Source of the DNA: Eubacterium sp. AF16-48
Lineage (GTDB): Bacteria > Bacillota > Clostridia > Lachnospirales > Lachnospiraceae
Length of the DNA: 64,000 bases
Direction: 5' to 3'
Assembly (NCBI RefSeq): GCF_003479405.1
Contig: NZ_QUHB01000007.1
Span: 20,879-84,878 of the forward strand
Position 1 is the stretch's first letter. Each line of letters starts with the position of its first letter. Positions 43,859-52,945 of the stretch are shown piece after piece. The notes under the pieces were generated by a model. That model was not told the DNA's origin, did not search any database, and was given only the letters and a program-made list of their open reading frames with translations. Position numbers and translations under genes: made by a program.

Positions 43859-44680
43859 ATGTCAAACACAAAGAAATCTCATTTTACTTTATATTTTATT
43901 TTACTGGCTGTTGGATTTGTTTTAATTGCCCTTGATATGGATGTTAAAACCAATATTAAATATCCCCACAAATACGAAAATTCATCTTCCGTTACCGGCG
44001 AGTTTCAATATTATAATATTGATTCCCTTTACGGTGCCACATGTACATATAAACTGATGGATACCTCAAGTAAAAGTACAAGGCATCCCCTTGTAGGCAG
44101 TGAAACTAATGTTTCAAGCGATGCAGTGGAAACTAAGGTTATTGATAAGGTATTTTTTGACAATATACATATAGATATTTTTAATGATATTGTGGGATTT
44201 ATATGTATTTTTGTAGCATGCTTTAGTTTGAGAAAAGCTAATAAACGTTTTAGTCTGGCTTCATTGTCTGCCGTAAGTGGTATTATTTTAAACATTGTTT
44301 TGGCTGTGCTTCCTTTTATTATAAACGGTGAAAGCCTTTGTATAGCCGGCATGATTATCGGCATGGTATATTTAGCCTGCAATGTTTTAACTACTTTCCT
44401 GTTTTGTGGTGGATTATTTAAGATGTGTCCTCAGGTTTGCTGTCGTGATGAGCGTAAATGGGGGAAAATGACCTGGTTCGTTTCTTTTGCCCTGCAAATT
44501 CTTACAACCTTTGTTTTCTGGTTAGGTTCCGACTTTGGTGCCTTATATACCTTAGGACAGGTTTTAGAAGTTATTATGATAATAGATATTATAGGTTTCT
44601 TCATTATAATGAAAAGGACTCTTCCATATTTGGAAAAGTCCTACATTAAATCCTTTAATTTTTCCAGTACCAATTCGTAG
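43859..44680 (+). CDS. Integral membrane protein, unknown function
   Basis: A 273-aa protein with AGGAGG 5 nt before the ATG, the only rightward gene between 8 and 64 kb. TM1 at about residues 10-27, an extracellular loop of about 85 residues, then five further hydrophobic segments (about 106-123, 134-155, 162-190, 205-225, 235-255). The loop is Ser/Thr-rich. I recognise no family; it resembles small clostridial membrane proteins of unknown role. Its 3' end overlaps the converging Cys-rich gene by 40 bp. Confidence 0.7.
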   Translation: MSNTKKSHFTLYFILLAVGFVLIALDMDVKTNIKYPHKYENSSSVTGEFQYYNIDSLYGATCTYKLMDTSSKSTRHPLVGSETNVSSDAVETKVIDKVFFDNIHIDIFNDIVGFICIFVACFSLRKANKRFSLASLSAVSGIILNIVLAVLPFIINGESLCIAGMIIGMVYLACNVLTTFLFCGGLFKMCPQVCCRDERKWGKMTWFVSFALQILTTFVFWLGSDFGALYTLGQVLEVIMIIDIIGFFIIMKRTLPYLEKSYIKSFNFSSTNS

Positions 44681-44877
44681 TTATTTGCCCGGTGTGGGAA
44701 AGTACATCCCGAACAGTCTTTAATACCGTTAGGGGTGTATGAAAAATTCCCGCCACATTTATCCTTTAGGGGATATAGTGGGCAATAACAAAACATACAG
44801 TTAAAATCTTTCGTATCTTTCACCTTATGGCACGGAAAATATTCGCATTCCTTGTTTTGGAAAAATTTATAACTCAT
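44641..44877 (-). CDS. Cysteine-rich small domain protein
   Basis: A 78-aa protein with nine cysteines in C-x4-C, C-x2-C-x-C, C and C-x2-C arrangements (CEYFPC, CMFCYC, CGGNF, CSGC), matching the Cys-rich small domain family. Likely binds zinc or an iron-sulfur cluster. It starts 2 bp after the DegV stop, so is the third gene of that unit, and its end overlaps the convergent membrane protein gene. Function unknown. Confidence 0.82.
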   Translation of the reverse strand: MSYKFFQNKECEYFPCHKVKDTKDFNCMFCYCPLYPLKDKCGGNFSYTPNGIKDCSGCTFPHRANNYELVLEKLKDLM

Positions 44878-44879
44878 AT

Positions 44880-45755
44880 TTATTCGTCCCTAAGTATTAC
44901 ACTTACACCGATTCCCACTGCATCAGGGCCTGTATGACAGCATATGCTAAAAGAAAGAGGATTATAATAAATATCCTTAACATTCGGGAATCTTTCCTTT
45001 ACTTCATTGTACCATTCTTCTGCTGCCTGATCATTTGTAAAAGTTCCTGCCGCACCAATTCTTATTTCTGCATCCGGCTTTTCTGCTAGTGTTTTATTCA
45101 CAAACTCTTCTGTGTAATCCAAAAGCTTTGCTAAACTTTTCTTCATGCCGCGAACTTTTTCAATGGCGTCGAATTTTTCTCCTACAGTAGTAAGTATCGG
45201 CTTTATGTTTAAAACAGCACCAAGAGTTGCTGCTGCCGGTGTTATTCTTCCACCTTTTTTCAGATATTTAAGGTCGTCTACAGTCAGGAAAATAACTGAA
45301 TCATAAGCATTTTTTTCTAATGCATCTTTTATTTCCTTAGCTGATACACCGTTATCTGCCATCCACTTGGCATCCTTTACCGCTTCTCTCATGGTTACTG
45401 ATATTCTGTGATTATCCACTACCTGCACCTTACCGTCGTATTCCTCAGATAACTGGATTGCTGCGTGACATGATGCACTAAGTCCACTGGACATAGGTAT
45501 ATATACCACCTCATCATAACCATTTTCTAATATGCTATCCCACATATCCATAACATCTCCCGGTGAAGGCTGTGATGATGTCACATCCTTTCCGGAAATC
45601 ATACTATCATAAAATTCCTTTTCTTCTATGTCTTTTCCTTCAAAATAAACTTTTCCGTCTATAATAACCGGCATGGAAAGAGAAAAAACTCCAAGTTTTT
45701 CTCCTTCTTCCGGCTTTATTCCGCTATTGCTGTCGGTCATAACCGCTGTTTTCAT
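44880..45755 (-). CDS. DegV family fatty-acid-binding protein
   Basis: A 291-aa DegV protein: N-terminal TDSNSGI motif, YIPMSSGLSASCHAA in the first lobe (ligand-contacting Ser), HRISVTMREAV and the C-terminal SICCHTGPDAVGIG signature. DegV/FakB proteins hand fatty acids to FakA kinase for phospholipid synthesis; no FakA gene is in view. It is second in the DegV-DegV-Cys-rich unit. Confidence 0.92.
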   Translation of the reverse strand: MKTAVMTDSNSGIKPEEGEKLGVFSLSMPVIIDGKVYFEGKDIEEKEFYDSMISGKDVTSSQPSPGDVMDMWDSILENGYDEVVYIPMSSGLSASCHAAIQLSEEYDGKVQVVDNHRISVTMREAVKDAKWMADNGVSAKEIKDALEKNAYDSVIFLTVDDLKYLKKGGRITPAAATLGAVLNIKPILTTVGEKFDAIEKVRGMKKSLAKLLDYTEEFVNKTLAEKPDAEIRIGAAGTFTNDQAAEEWYNEVKERFPNVKDIYYNPLSFSICCHTGPDAVGIGVSVILRDE

Positions 45756-45822
45756 ATATTATTATCCTTTCTTTTTGCCTAAACACCTGATAATGGTCCT
45801 TATGCCTTATGGGGCAATCGGC

Positions 45823-46713
45823 TTAATCCACTCTTTCCTTTCCCCAGAAGAATAACGCTACTGTTCCGGGACCGGTATGGCTTCCAATAGTAGTTCCAAT
45901 ACTGTTAATTTCCACTTTTCCGTTAAGCTTAGGGAATTTTTCTTCAACAAGGGCTGCTACTGCCTGTGCGTCTTCTAAACATGCAGAATTGGAAATATAG
46001 CATTTCTGTGAATAGTCATACCCATCCTCTGCTAATTCTTCCATTCTGGCAACTATTTCTTTTATTACTTTTCTTTTTCCCTTTACTTTGGCTCTCGGAA
46101 TAAGCTTACCGTTTAAATCAACGTTTAACAGCGGGCATATTCCAAGGATTCCTCCGAAAAATCCTGCCGTTTTTGAAACTCTTCCACCTTTTATGTAGAA
46201 TGTAAGGTCAGTAGAGAAAAACCAGTGATTTACCCTTCTCTTATTTGCCTCTACCCAATCCTTTAATTCATCAATTGACATCCCCTCATCTCTTAGGTCT
46301 GCCACTTTATCCATAAGAAGTCCGAAGCCTGACGATGCTGCTAAGGAGTCTAATACATATATCTTTCTGTCAGGAAATTCCTCCTCTAATGCTGACTTTG
46401 CAATCATTGCTGAATTAATTGAGCCTGAAATTCCTGATGAAAGGCAAAGATGCAAAATATCTTTTCCATCTTCTAAAAACTTTCTGAAATATTTTTCATA
46501 TTCGTCTGCATTAACCTGTGATGTCTTTGTTTCCGCTCCGTCTGCCATAGCCTGATAAAACTTGTCAAAAGGCATTGTTTTGCCTAAATCATCATAGTGG
46601 CTTACGCCATCTAATTCGTATTTAAAACAAACATAATTAATGTTTCTCTCTTCAAAATGCTCTGCTGATAAATCTGCAGTTGAGCAACAGCTGATTACAT
46701 AATCACTCATCAT
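45823..46713 (-). CDS. DegV family fatty-acid-binding protein (paralogue)
   Basis: A 296-aa second DegV copy: SCCSTADLSAEHF at the N-terminus, LCLSSGISGSINSA, a Lys-rich region KVKGKRKVIKEIV and the IGTTIGSHTGPGTVALFF C-terminal signature. Only distantly similar to its neighbour, so probably an old duplication with a different ligand preference. AAAGGAG precedes a double ATG (46713 or 46710). First gene of the unit, with its own promoter. Confidence 0.92.
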   Translation of the reverse strand: MMSDYVISCCSTADLSAEHFEERNINYVCFKYELDGVSHYDDLGKTMPFDKFYQAMADGAETKTSQVNADEYEKYFRKFLEDGKDILHLCLSSGISGSINSAMIAKSALEEEFPDRKIYVLDSLAASSGFGLLMDKVADLRDEGMSIDELKDWVEANKRRVNHWFFSTDLTFYIKGGRVSKTAGFFGGILGICPLLNVDLNGKLIPRAKVKGKRKVIKEIVARMEELAEDGYDYSQKCYISNSACLEDAQAVAALVEEKFPKLNGKVEINSIGTTIGSHTGPGTVALFFWGKERVD

Positions 46714-46761
46714 CCTGCTCCTTTCTAATTGGCTTACATAGTTTAGTTTTTACATTTTTGA

Positions 46762-46790
46762 ATTATAACATTATTGTATATTTTAGGCAA
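46762..46790 (-). promoter_or_regulatory. Promoter of the degV unit
   Basis: TTGCCT (46785-46790), 17-bp spacer, TATAAT (46762-46767). Confidence 0.7.
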
Positions 46791-46822
46791 GAAGCGAAAA
46801 AGGTTAAGTTTTACTTGAAGTC

Positions 46823-47179
46823 TTATTCCTGCTGCTGAATTGCGGCATATCCTGTCTCACCTGTACGGATTTTGTCAACACTTCTTATCTCATAGCTAAA
46901 AATTTTACCATCTCCCACTTCACCGGTATACGCTGCCTTTTTAATTGCAGCTATGGTTTTATCTGCCCATTCCTCAGAAGATACTACAATCTCAAATTTA
47001 ATTTTTGGCTGCATCTGAATGTCAACCTCCATACCACGGACTATTTCCTTATATCCTCTTTGGATTCCACATCCCATAACCTGAGAAACCGTAAGTCCGT
47101 TTACATTAATGTCTGCCAAAGCATTTTTTACGTCTTCAAACTTTTCTTCCCTGACAATTGCTTCTATTTTAATCATCAT
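46823..47179 (-). CDS. glnK: P-II family nitrogen regulatory protein
   Basis: A 118-aa trimeric signal protein: IKIEAIVREEKFEDVKNAL at the start, the T-loop (about 37-55, GIQRGYKEIVRG) and the C-terminal signatures KKAAYTGEVGDGKIFSYEI and RTGETG that bind ATP and 2-oxoglutarate. The residue matching the uridylylated Tyr51 of E. coli GlnB is Val47 (EIVRG in place of E-L-Y-R-G). The ATG at 47179 has GGAGGT at 7 nt; earlier codons overlap that ribosome site. Follows amtB by 40 bp and would gate it. Confidence 0.94.
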   Translation of the reverse strand: MMIKIEAIVREEKFEDVKNALADINVNGLTVSQVMGCGIQRGYKEIVRGMEVDIQMQPKIKFEIVVSSEEWADKTIAAIKKAAYTGEVGDGKIFSYEIRSVDKIRTGETGYAAIQQQE

Positions 47180-47219
47180 AATGATTACCTCCATATAGGT
47201 TATTTATTATTTTAAAATT

Positions 47220-48461
47220 CTACTGATCCATTCCGTTAAATGTAGGGTAAGCACTTTCTCCGTGCTGTGTAATATCAAGTCCGATTTGTTCCTCCCTAAG
47301 AGTTACTCTTAAAGGTGTGAAGATTCTGACAATGCCTACGCAAATCAGCGTTCCTACAACTGCAATTAAAATTGTTATAGCTATTCCTTCTATCTGGGCT
47401 GCAAATAAACGCCAGTCGCCAAAAACCAGGCCATCCCATTTTGCCACACTGTTAATTGAACTTTTTCCAAATATTCCGGTTGCTATTCCGCCCCAGATAC
47501 CGCCAATTCCGTGACAGCCAAAAGCATCAAGAGCATCATCTATTTTAATTATTTTCTTAACCAGAATTACTCCGTAATAGCATATCGGGCTGACTAAGGC
47601 ACCTATAATAAATGATGACCAGATTGGAACAAATCCGGCTCCCGGTGTAATTGCCACAAGCCCTAAAACCAAACCTGTAGAAGCGCCAACTAAGGTTGTC
47701 TTTTTATCATTTATAACATCAAGAAGCATCCACGCCAACAGTGCTGTTGCTGAAGAAATTGCTGAAGTCATAAAAGCGTGGGCAGCTAATCCGTTTGCCC
47801 CTAAGGCACTTCCTGCATTAAATCCGAACCAGCCAAACCATAAAATTGTAGCTCCTAAAACTACAAAAGGTATATTGTGAATACGATATGTTACTCTTTC
47901 ATATCCTTTTCGTCTTCCTAAAATAATTGCCAAAACAAGAGCGCTGACACCTGAACTTATATGTACAACATCTCCTCCTGCGAAATCCACGGAACCTATT
48001 TCTGCCAAAAGTCCGCCTTCGCCCCATACCATATGTGCCAATGGATAGTAAACAACTATTGACCATAAGGCAATAAATATAAACAATGCCTTAAATTTCA
48101 TTCTTCCTACTAAAGCTCCGGTTATAAGTGCCGGCGTAATCATTGCAAACATCATCTGGAATGCACAAAATACAAGATGAGGAATTGTATCGGCGTAAGG
48201 CCCCGCCTCCATGCCTACATTTTCTAGTCCAAACCATCTGAAATCTCCTATAATTCCGCCGTGGTTTCCACCAAATGCTAAAGAATATCCGAATAAAGTC
48301 CACATAAAAACTGATAATCCCATTATGGCTACGCATACCATCATAGTGTTTACAACATTTTTTCTTCTAACAAGTCCTCCATAGAAAAAAGCAAGTCCCG
48401 GCGTCATAAAAAATACAAATGCCGCACAGATAATCATAAATCCTGTATCCCCTGTGTTCAT
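47220..48461 (-). CDS. amtB: Ammonium transporter AmtB
   Basis: A 413-aa channel with about eleven transmembrane helices. Family motifs: FFMTPGLAFFYGGLVRRKNV near the N-terminus, FAGGDVVHISSGVSALVLAI (first pore region) and DAFGCHGIGGIWGGIATGIF carrying one of the twin histidines. It admits ammonium/ammonia across the cytoplasmic membrane. The ATG at 48461 follows GGAGG; the frame extends to 48506 without a ribosome site. Paired with P-II downstream, the classical amtB-glnK organisation though here amtB comes first. Confidence 0.96.
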   Translation of the reverse strand: MNTGDTGFMIICAAFVFFMTPGLAFFYGGLVRRKNVVNTMMVCVAIMGLSVFMWTLFGYSLAFGGNHGGIIGDFRWFGLENVGMEAGPYADTIPHLVFCAFQMMFAMITPALITGALVGRMKFKALFIFIALWSIVVYYPLAHMVWGEGGLLAEIGSVDFAGGDVVHISSGVSALVLAIILGRRKGYERVTYRIHNIPFVVLGATILWFGWFGFNAGSALGANGLAAHAFMTSAISSATALLAWMLLDVINDKKTTLVGASTGLVLGLVAITPGAGFVPIWSSFIIGALVSPICYYGVILVKKIIKIDDALDAFGCHGIGGIWGGIATGIFGKSSINSVAKWDGLVFGDWRLFAAQIEGIAITILIAVVGTLICVGIVRIFTPLRVTLREEQIGLDITQHGESAYPTFNGMDQ

Positions 48462-48518
48462 AAATAATACCTCCGTTAAATATATATTTTTCAGTCTTGG
48501 CACCAAAATTCCTATTTG

Positions 48519-48544
48519 TCAGCCTTTGTTAGGGGGTAGGCTGA
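48519..48544 (-). promoter_or_regulatory. Small stem-loop in the amtB leader
   Basis: TCAGCC / GGCTGA (6-bp arms, 14-nt loop containing a C-rich CTACCCCCTAA on the mRNA). It lies about 60 nt before the amtB ATG without a T-run. Possibly a regulatory hairpin; I could not match it to a known riboswitch. Confidence 0.35.
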
Positions 48545-48559
48545 TAAGATTCTCAATGC

Positions 48560-48603
48560 AAAAAAGGACACCCGACACATATATCATATGTCGAACGTCC
48601 TTG
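48560..48603 (-). terminator. Terminator of the flavodiiron gene
   Basis: AAGGAC and GTCCTT close an interrupted stem with inner CGACAYAT/ATATGTCG pairing (48566-48601); a run of six T follows on the minus strand. It separates fprA from amtB. Confidence 0.85.
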
Positions 48604-48686
48604 TTCACTTAAAATATTAACATCGAAGCTTAATTATTTCAAGTGAAAGTTTAGAAAATCAATTAAATCTTAGTTGAATCTTAATT

Positions 48687-49850
48687 TTATAAATTCACAA
48701 GTTCTTTTACTACTTTTTTCATCTGCTCTACATTTTCATCATTCATTGCAGATTTAATTGAAACAACCGGTTCTAGAATTTCTATCTGTTTCATGGTTTC
48801 AAGAGATGCCTTCATTGCTCTTGCTGCCATTGGTGCCCAGGAGCCATTTTCCATAATAGCCACTGTTCTTTTCTGATAATTTTTCGATTTAAGTATATTT
48901 AAAAATGTCTCCATTGGCTGGAAAACTCCACCATCATAAGTTGAGGCAGCCAGTACCATTCTGTCATATCTGAATGCATCCTCTATTGCTTCGTGAATGT
49001 CCTCATTGCACAGGTCACATATTGCAACTTTTTCACAACCTTTTTCCTCTAACATTTCTTTTAATTTTTCTGCTGCCTTGGCTGTGTTTCCATGTATAGA
49101 TGCATAGGCTATGAATACCCCTTTATCTTCCGGCTCATATTTGCTCCAAATATCATATTTTCCAATATAATATTCAAGTTTTTCAGTTAATACAGGTCCG
49201 TGAAGGGCGCATATTTTTTCCACTGAAACGCCTGCTAATTTTTTCAGAAGCATTTGAACCTGTGCACCATATTTACCAACAATATTAAAGAAATATCTTC
49301 TTGCCTCGCATGTCCAGTCCTCATCTGCATCCCTGGTGCCAAATTTTCCAAAGGCGTCTGCACTAAAAAGAACCTTTTCAGCACTATCATATGTAACCAT
49401 AACCTCCGGCCAGTGAACCATAGGTGCCATTACAAAGCTAAGAGTATGTTTTCCCAGTTCCAATGTATCTCCCTCAGCTACAACCACTTTTTTGTCTCCT
49501 AAATCCACATGGAAGAACTGATTTATCATCTGAAAAGTTTTTGCATTTCCAACTATTTTCATATTAGGGAATTTATTAACCAATGCCATTATACTGCCTG
49601 AATGATCCGGTTCCATATGCTGCACTACAAGATAGTCAACACTTCTTCCCAGCAATGCCTCATCCACTTTGACAAGCCACTCTTCCGTTACATGCTCATC
49701 CACAGTATCCATCACTGCCACTTTTTCATCTAAAATAACATATGAATTATATGCCATTCCCTTTTCTAATATATACTGATTTTCAAAAATCTTTATATCA
49801 TAATCATTAACTCCAACATTTAATATGGTGTCTGTAACTTTTTCTACCAT
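48687..49850 (-). CDS. fprA: Flavodiiron protein (FprA-type)
   Basis: A 387-aa A-type flavoprotein. The N-terminal metallo-beta-lactamase-like domain carries the diiron ligands HMEPDHSG (H-x-E-x-D-H, about 79-84), MVHWPE, SADAFG and ALHGPV; the C-terminal flavodoxin domain (about 250-387) has IAYASIHGNTAKAAEKL for FMN. Such proteins reduce O2 to water or NO to N2O in anaerobes, so it is likely oxygen or NO protection. No fused rubredoxin, so a separate electron donor is needed. The ATG at 49850 follows AAGGAG; a consensus promoter is just upstream. Confidence 0.95.
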   Translation of the reverse strand: MVEKVTDTILNVGVNDYDIKIFENQYILEKGMAYNSYVILDEKVAVMDTVDEHVTEEWLVKVDEALLGRSVDYLVVQHMEPDHSGSIMALVNKFPNMKIVGNAKTFQMINQFFHVDLGDKKVVVAEGDTLELGKHTLSFVMAPMVHWPEVMVTYDSAEKVLFSADAFGKFGTRDADEDWTCEARRYFFNIVGKYGAQVQMLLKKLAGVSVEKICALHGPVLTEKLEYYIGKYDIWSKYEPEDKGVFIAYASIHGNTAKAAEKLKEMLEEKGCEKVAICDLCNEDIHEAIEDAFRYDRMVLAASTYDGGVFQPMETFLNILKSKNYQKRTVAIMENGSWAPMAARAMKASLETMKQIEILEPVVSIKSAMNDENVEQMKKVVKELVNL

Positions 49851-49890
49851 TTGTCCTGCTCCTTCCAAATAACCTATTATATTTTTATCA

Positions 49891-49920
49891 ATTATAGCAT
49901 TGCACAAAAAGTTGCGTCAA
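49891..49920 (-). promoter_or_regulatory. fprA promoter
   Basis: TTGACG (49915-49920), 18-bp spacer, TATAAT (49891-49896). Confidence 0.78.
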
Positions 49921-49957
49921 CTTTCATAATTAACGAATCTGCATTACCTCTAATGAA

Positions 49958-50527
49958 TTACAGTCCAAAGAAATTCCCTGCTACAATCCCAATTACCGCT
50001 GAAAGGCATATGATTAATATAGGATGTTTTTTCTTAAAAGCCAAAAAGCACATAATTAAAAACACTGCTGCAGAAATATATATTTCCGGAGTTTGCAGCA
50101 CCACTTTTTTAATACCGTCAGGGAAAAATACAGTGGTTGCCACAGATACTACCGCAGCTGCTATCAGTCCTATTACTCCCGGCTTTAACCCTGTCATACA
50201 TCCTTTTACCACTGTGCTTGTTTTGAACTTTTCATAACATTTAGCCACAAATATGATTATTAAAAACGACGGTAATGCCACACCTACAGTGGCACACAAA
50301 GCTCCCGGTATTCCTGCTTTTTCCATACCTATATATGTTGAAATATTAATGGCAAAAGGTCCCGGTGTACTTTCGCTTACAGCAATAAAATCAACTAATT
50401 CCCGAGACGTAATCCATCCGTTGGTCTGAACCTGCTCCTGAATCATTGGAAGCATGGCATATCCACCCCCAAAGGTGAAAAGTCCGATTTTAAAAAAAGT
50501 AATAAAGAGTTTTATTAATAGCGTCAT
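49958..50527 (-). CDS. Chromate-type transporter subunit 2
   Basis: A 189-aa half-size CHR-family membrane protein: FFKIGLFTFGGGYAMLPMIQ (the signature), FIAVSESTPGPFAINISTYIG and GALCATVGVALPSFLIII, then further helices. Pairs with the upstream half; two-gene CHR systems assemble as a heterodimer. The ATG overlaps the upstream stop by 4 bp (ATGA). The natural substrate is not known. Confidence 0.9.
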   Translation of the reverse strand: MTLLIKLFITFFKIGLFTFGGGYAMLPMIQEQVQTNGWITSRELVDFIAVSESTPGPFAINISTYIGMEKAGIPGALCATVGVALPSFLIIIFVAKCYEKFKTSTVVKGCMTGLKPGVIGLIAAAVVSVATTVFFPDGIKKVVLQTPEIYISAAVFLIMCFLAFKKKHPILIICLSAVIGIVAGNFFGL

Positions 50528-51075
50528 TTAGTCTTCCCCCTTATTACTGAATAATAGATAAGTCCTACCCCGGCACACATAATTAAAACCGTCAAAACAT
50601 TAACATTAAGAAAAGCCACTAAAATAAAAGTTGCTGCCATTACAATATATGAAAATGGATTTTTGCCACATTCCCGGTACATACTTACTAATGCCTTACA
50701 TATAAGTGCCAAAACTCCTGCCCGGATTCCCATAAACCCGTAACGTACCATCTTGAGGTTTTCAAACTTTTTAATTGCCAGGGAAATCACCACTATAATA
50801 AAGAAAGCCGGAAGAATTACTCCCACAGTAGCACAAAAGCTACCTAAGATTCCCCCTACTCTGTATCCCACAAAAGTTGCAATATTTACTGCAATAGGCC
50901 CCGGTGTGCTTTCTGAAATTGCCACCATTTCCAATAATTCGTCAGAAGTAATCCATTGGTGCTTTTCAACCATTTCCCGCTGTATTAACGGAATCATGGC
51001 ATATCCGCCACCAAAAGTAAACAAACCTATTTTCAAAAACGATAACAATAATTTTAATATATTTCTATTACCCAT
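50524..51075 (-). CDS. Chromate-type transporter subunit 1
   Basis: A 183-aa half-size CHR protein: FLKIGLFTFGGGYAMIPLIQ, MVAISESTPGPIAVNIATFVGYRVGG-type segment (ESTPGPIAVN) and GSFCATVGVILPAFFIIVV. The ATG at 51075 has AAAGGA; the earlier ATG at 51117 lies over a TATACT box. Operon order is this gene then 49958-50527. Confidence 0.9.
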   Translation of the reverse strand: MGNRNILKLLLSFLKIGLFTFGGGYAMIPLIQREMVEKHQWITSDELLEMVAISESTPGPIAVNIATFVGYRVGGILGSFCATVGVILPAFFIIVVISLAIKKFENLKMVRYGFMGIRAGVLALICKALVSMYRECGKNPFSYIVMAATFILVAFLNVNVLTVLIMCAGVGLIYYSVIRGKTK

Positions 51076-51138
51076 GAATTTTTCCTTTAATTTTATTCCA
51101 TGGCTAGTATACCTCAATTGCTGTCATTTTAAAATAAA

Positions 51139-51195
51139 ATACCGGTTCCGTTTTTCATTGACTATTGCAAATCACCTTCCAAACCAAACCGGTAT
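51139..51195 (-). terminator. Terminator of the aminotransferase gene
   Basis: ATACCGGTT (51139-51147) and AACCGGTAT (51187-51195) form a perfect 9-bp stem closing a 39-nt loop; on the minus strand TTTATTTTA follows. The long loop makes this an unusual terminator, so an additional role cannot be excluded. Confidence 0.55.
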
Positions 51196-51212
51196 CATAA
51201 AATTATATTAAA

Positions 51213-52340
51213 TTAAATATTTGCTTTAAATATTTCTCCAATGTTGCCCTTTAAATCCACACCAAGTTTAATTAGTGTTTCATTTAATGCATCCATTGTT
51301 TCCTTCATGTCATCTAAATTGGCATTTGAGCCCATGTGTCCGATACGGATTACCTGTCCTGCCAGTTCATCAAAGGAACCTGCCAGCATAATGTTGTAAT
51401 CTTCTCTCATTACTTTTAAAATGTCACCGGCTGTAGTTTCCTTTGGCACATCAAATACTGTAACGGTATTTGAAAAACCTGACTCTAAGTGAAGCTTTAA
51501 ACCTGCTTCTGTTATGGCTTTTCTGCAGGCATTAGCAATTACCTCATGTCTCTTAAGCATTTCGGTGTCTGCCTTTATGTTGTCAAAGGCTGCCCTAAGT
51601 CCATAAATATCACTTATTGGCATGGTATATGGGAACCATTTTGCTTCGTAATATCCCTCAAACACCTTTAAGTTAGCATAAAATGATGCTATAGGTGTTT
51701 TTCTGTTATCTATTGCTTTTTTGGCATCATCACTTACCACAACAAATGTAAGTCCCGGAGGTGCGGAAACTGCCTTCTGGGAACCTCCACATAAAATATC
51801 AATTTTAAATTCATCTACATTTACAGGCTCTCCAAACATTGCTGAAACTGAATCCACAACTGTCATTATTCCGTATTTCTTTAATAAAGGACAGATTTTT
51901 GAAATATCATTTAACATTCCGCTAGGGGTGTCACAATGAACCACCGTTGCGTACTTATAATCATGATGATTTTCAAGGTATTCCTCTAACTGTGCCACGT
52001 CAATAGTGTTTTTGTAATCTACTGTGTAAAGCTCCGGCTTTCCACCATACATGGACACAAAATCTGCAAATCCTTTTCCGTAAATGCCATTGTCTAGAAC
52101 TAAAACCTTATCTCCCGGCTCAGTCATGGAGGCACAAGCTGCCTCTAATCCTAAAATACCTTCACCGTCTAATATAAGGGTCTCGTTTTTTGTTCCTAAA
52201 AGACTGCTTATAAGTTCACAGGTTTCTTTATAAAATTCAACAAAACCTTCATCTAAATCCGGATTTGTACACTCAAGGCTTCTTGCCATTCTGACATTTT
52301 CCTTTACCTGTGTAGGCCCCGGTGTCATTATTTTGTACAT
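51213..52340 (-). CDS. Class V aminotransferase (alanine-glyoxylate/serine-pyruvate type)
   Basis: A 375-aa PLP enzyme of the alanine-glyoxylate aminotransferase family: MTPGPTQVKENVRMA at the N-terminus (conserved P-G-P), cofactor-anchoring DSVSAMFG, the Schiff-base Lys in CGGSQKAVSAPPGL and the C-terminal RIGHMGSNA. Exact substrates (serine, alanine, glyoxylate or pyruvate) cannot be told from sequence. The gene follows an ECF S component by 13 bp, consistent with import of a vitamin it uses. Confidence 0.9.
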   Translation of the reverse strand: MYKIMTPGPTQVKENVRMARSLECTNPDLDEGFVEFYKETCELISSLLGTKNETLILDGEGILGLEAACASMTEPGDKVLVLDNGIYGKGFADFVSMYGGKPELYTVDYKNTIDVAQLEEYLENHHDYKYATVVHCDTPSGMLNDISKICPLLKKYGIMTVVDSVSAMFGEPVNVDEFKIDILCGGSQKAVSAPPGLTFVVVSDDAKKAIDNRKTPIASFYANLKVFEGYYEAKWFPYTMPISDIYGLRAAFDNIKADTEMLKRHEVIANACRKAITEAGLKLHLESGFSNTVTVFDVPKETTAGDILKVMREDYNIMLAGSFDELAGQVIRIGHMGSNANLDDMKETMDALNETLIKLGVDLKGNIGEIFKANI

Positions 52341-52353
52341 TTATTCTCCAATC

Positions 52354-52896
52354 CTACTGAGGCATTAATGAATTTTTAGCTTTCTTTAATGGCTCAATAA
52401 CTATCATAACTATTACTGCTGCAACAAATACCTGAATAATGTTTCCGGGTATTGATGTAAACGGTGCAACCCAGTTCCCATAAATAATTACTTCTGCAAA
52501 ATAATATCCTACTATTTTAATTATCAATGCCATAAGCATTGCAAATACGCTCCAGCCGAAGCCTTTTTTCTTTTCTGAAATAAGACCTACTACAAATCCC
52601 ATTAATCCAACAATTACTAATGTAAAAGGTGCCCATATAGCCCAAGGGGATAATAAATCAAACAATCCCATTCCAATACCTCCGGCTAATGCTCCTACTT
52701 TTTTACCAAATAAAATTGCGAAAAGGAAAAGTGGCACGTTTCCAAGGTGAATAAGACCACCATTTATTGCAATAGGCAATGTAATGTTTACAAAAGCCGT
52801 AAACACATAAGTTAATGCTATGGCGATTGCTGCTATAACAATACGAATAATCTGCTCTCTTCCAAACGTTTTTTCTGTTACACTGTTTGTTTTCAT
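52354..52896 (-). CDS. ECF transporter S component
   Basis: A 180-aa membrane protein with five to six helices and the ECF S-component N-terminus (REQIIRIVIAAIAIALTYVF, with conserved small residues for EcfT docking), NGGLIHLGNVPLFLFAILFG and a glycine-rich GALAGGIGMGLFDLL loop. It would confer vitamin specificity to a shared EcfAAT module encoded elsewhere. Co-transcription with a PLP enzyme hints at a B6 vitamer, but the ligand is not proven. The ATG at 52896 has GAGGAG. Confidence 0.88.
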   Translation of the reverse strand: MKTNSVTEKTFGREQIIRIVIAAIAIALTYVFTAFVNITLPIAINGGLIHLGNVPLFLFAILFGKKVGALAGGIGMGLFDLLSPWAIWAPFTLVIVGLMGFVVGLISEKKKGFGWSVFAMLMALIIKIVGYYFAEVIIYGNWVAPFTSIPGNIIQVFVAAVIVMIVIEPLKKAKNSLMPQ

Positions 52897-52945
52897 TGTG
52901 AATACTCCTCTCATATGTACTTGTGGGGTTTATTATATTCACATT

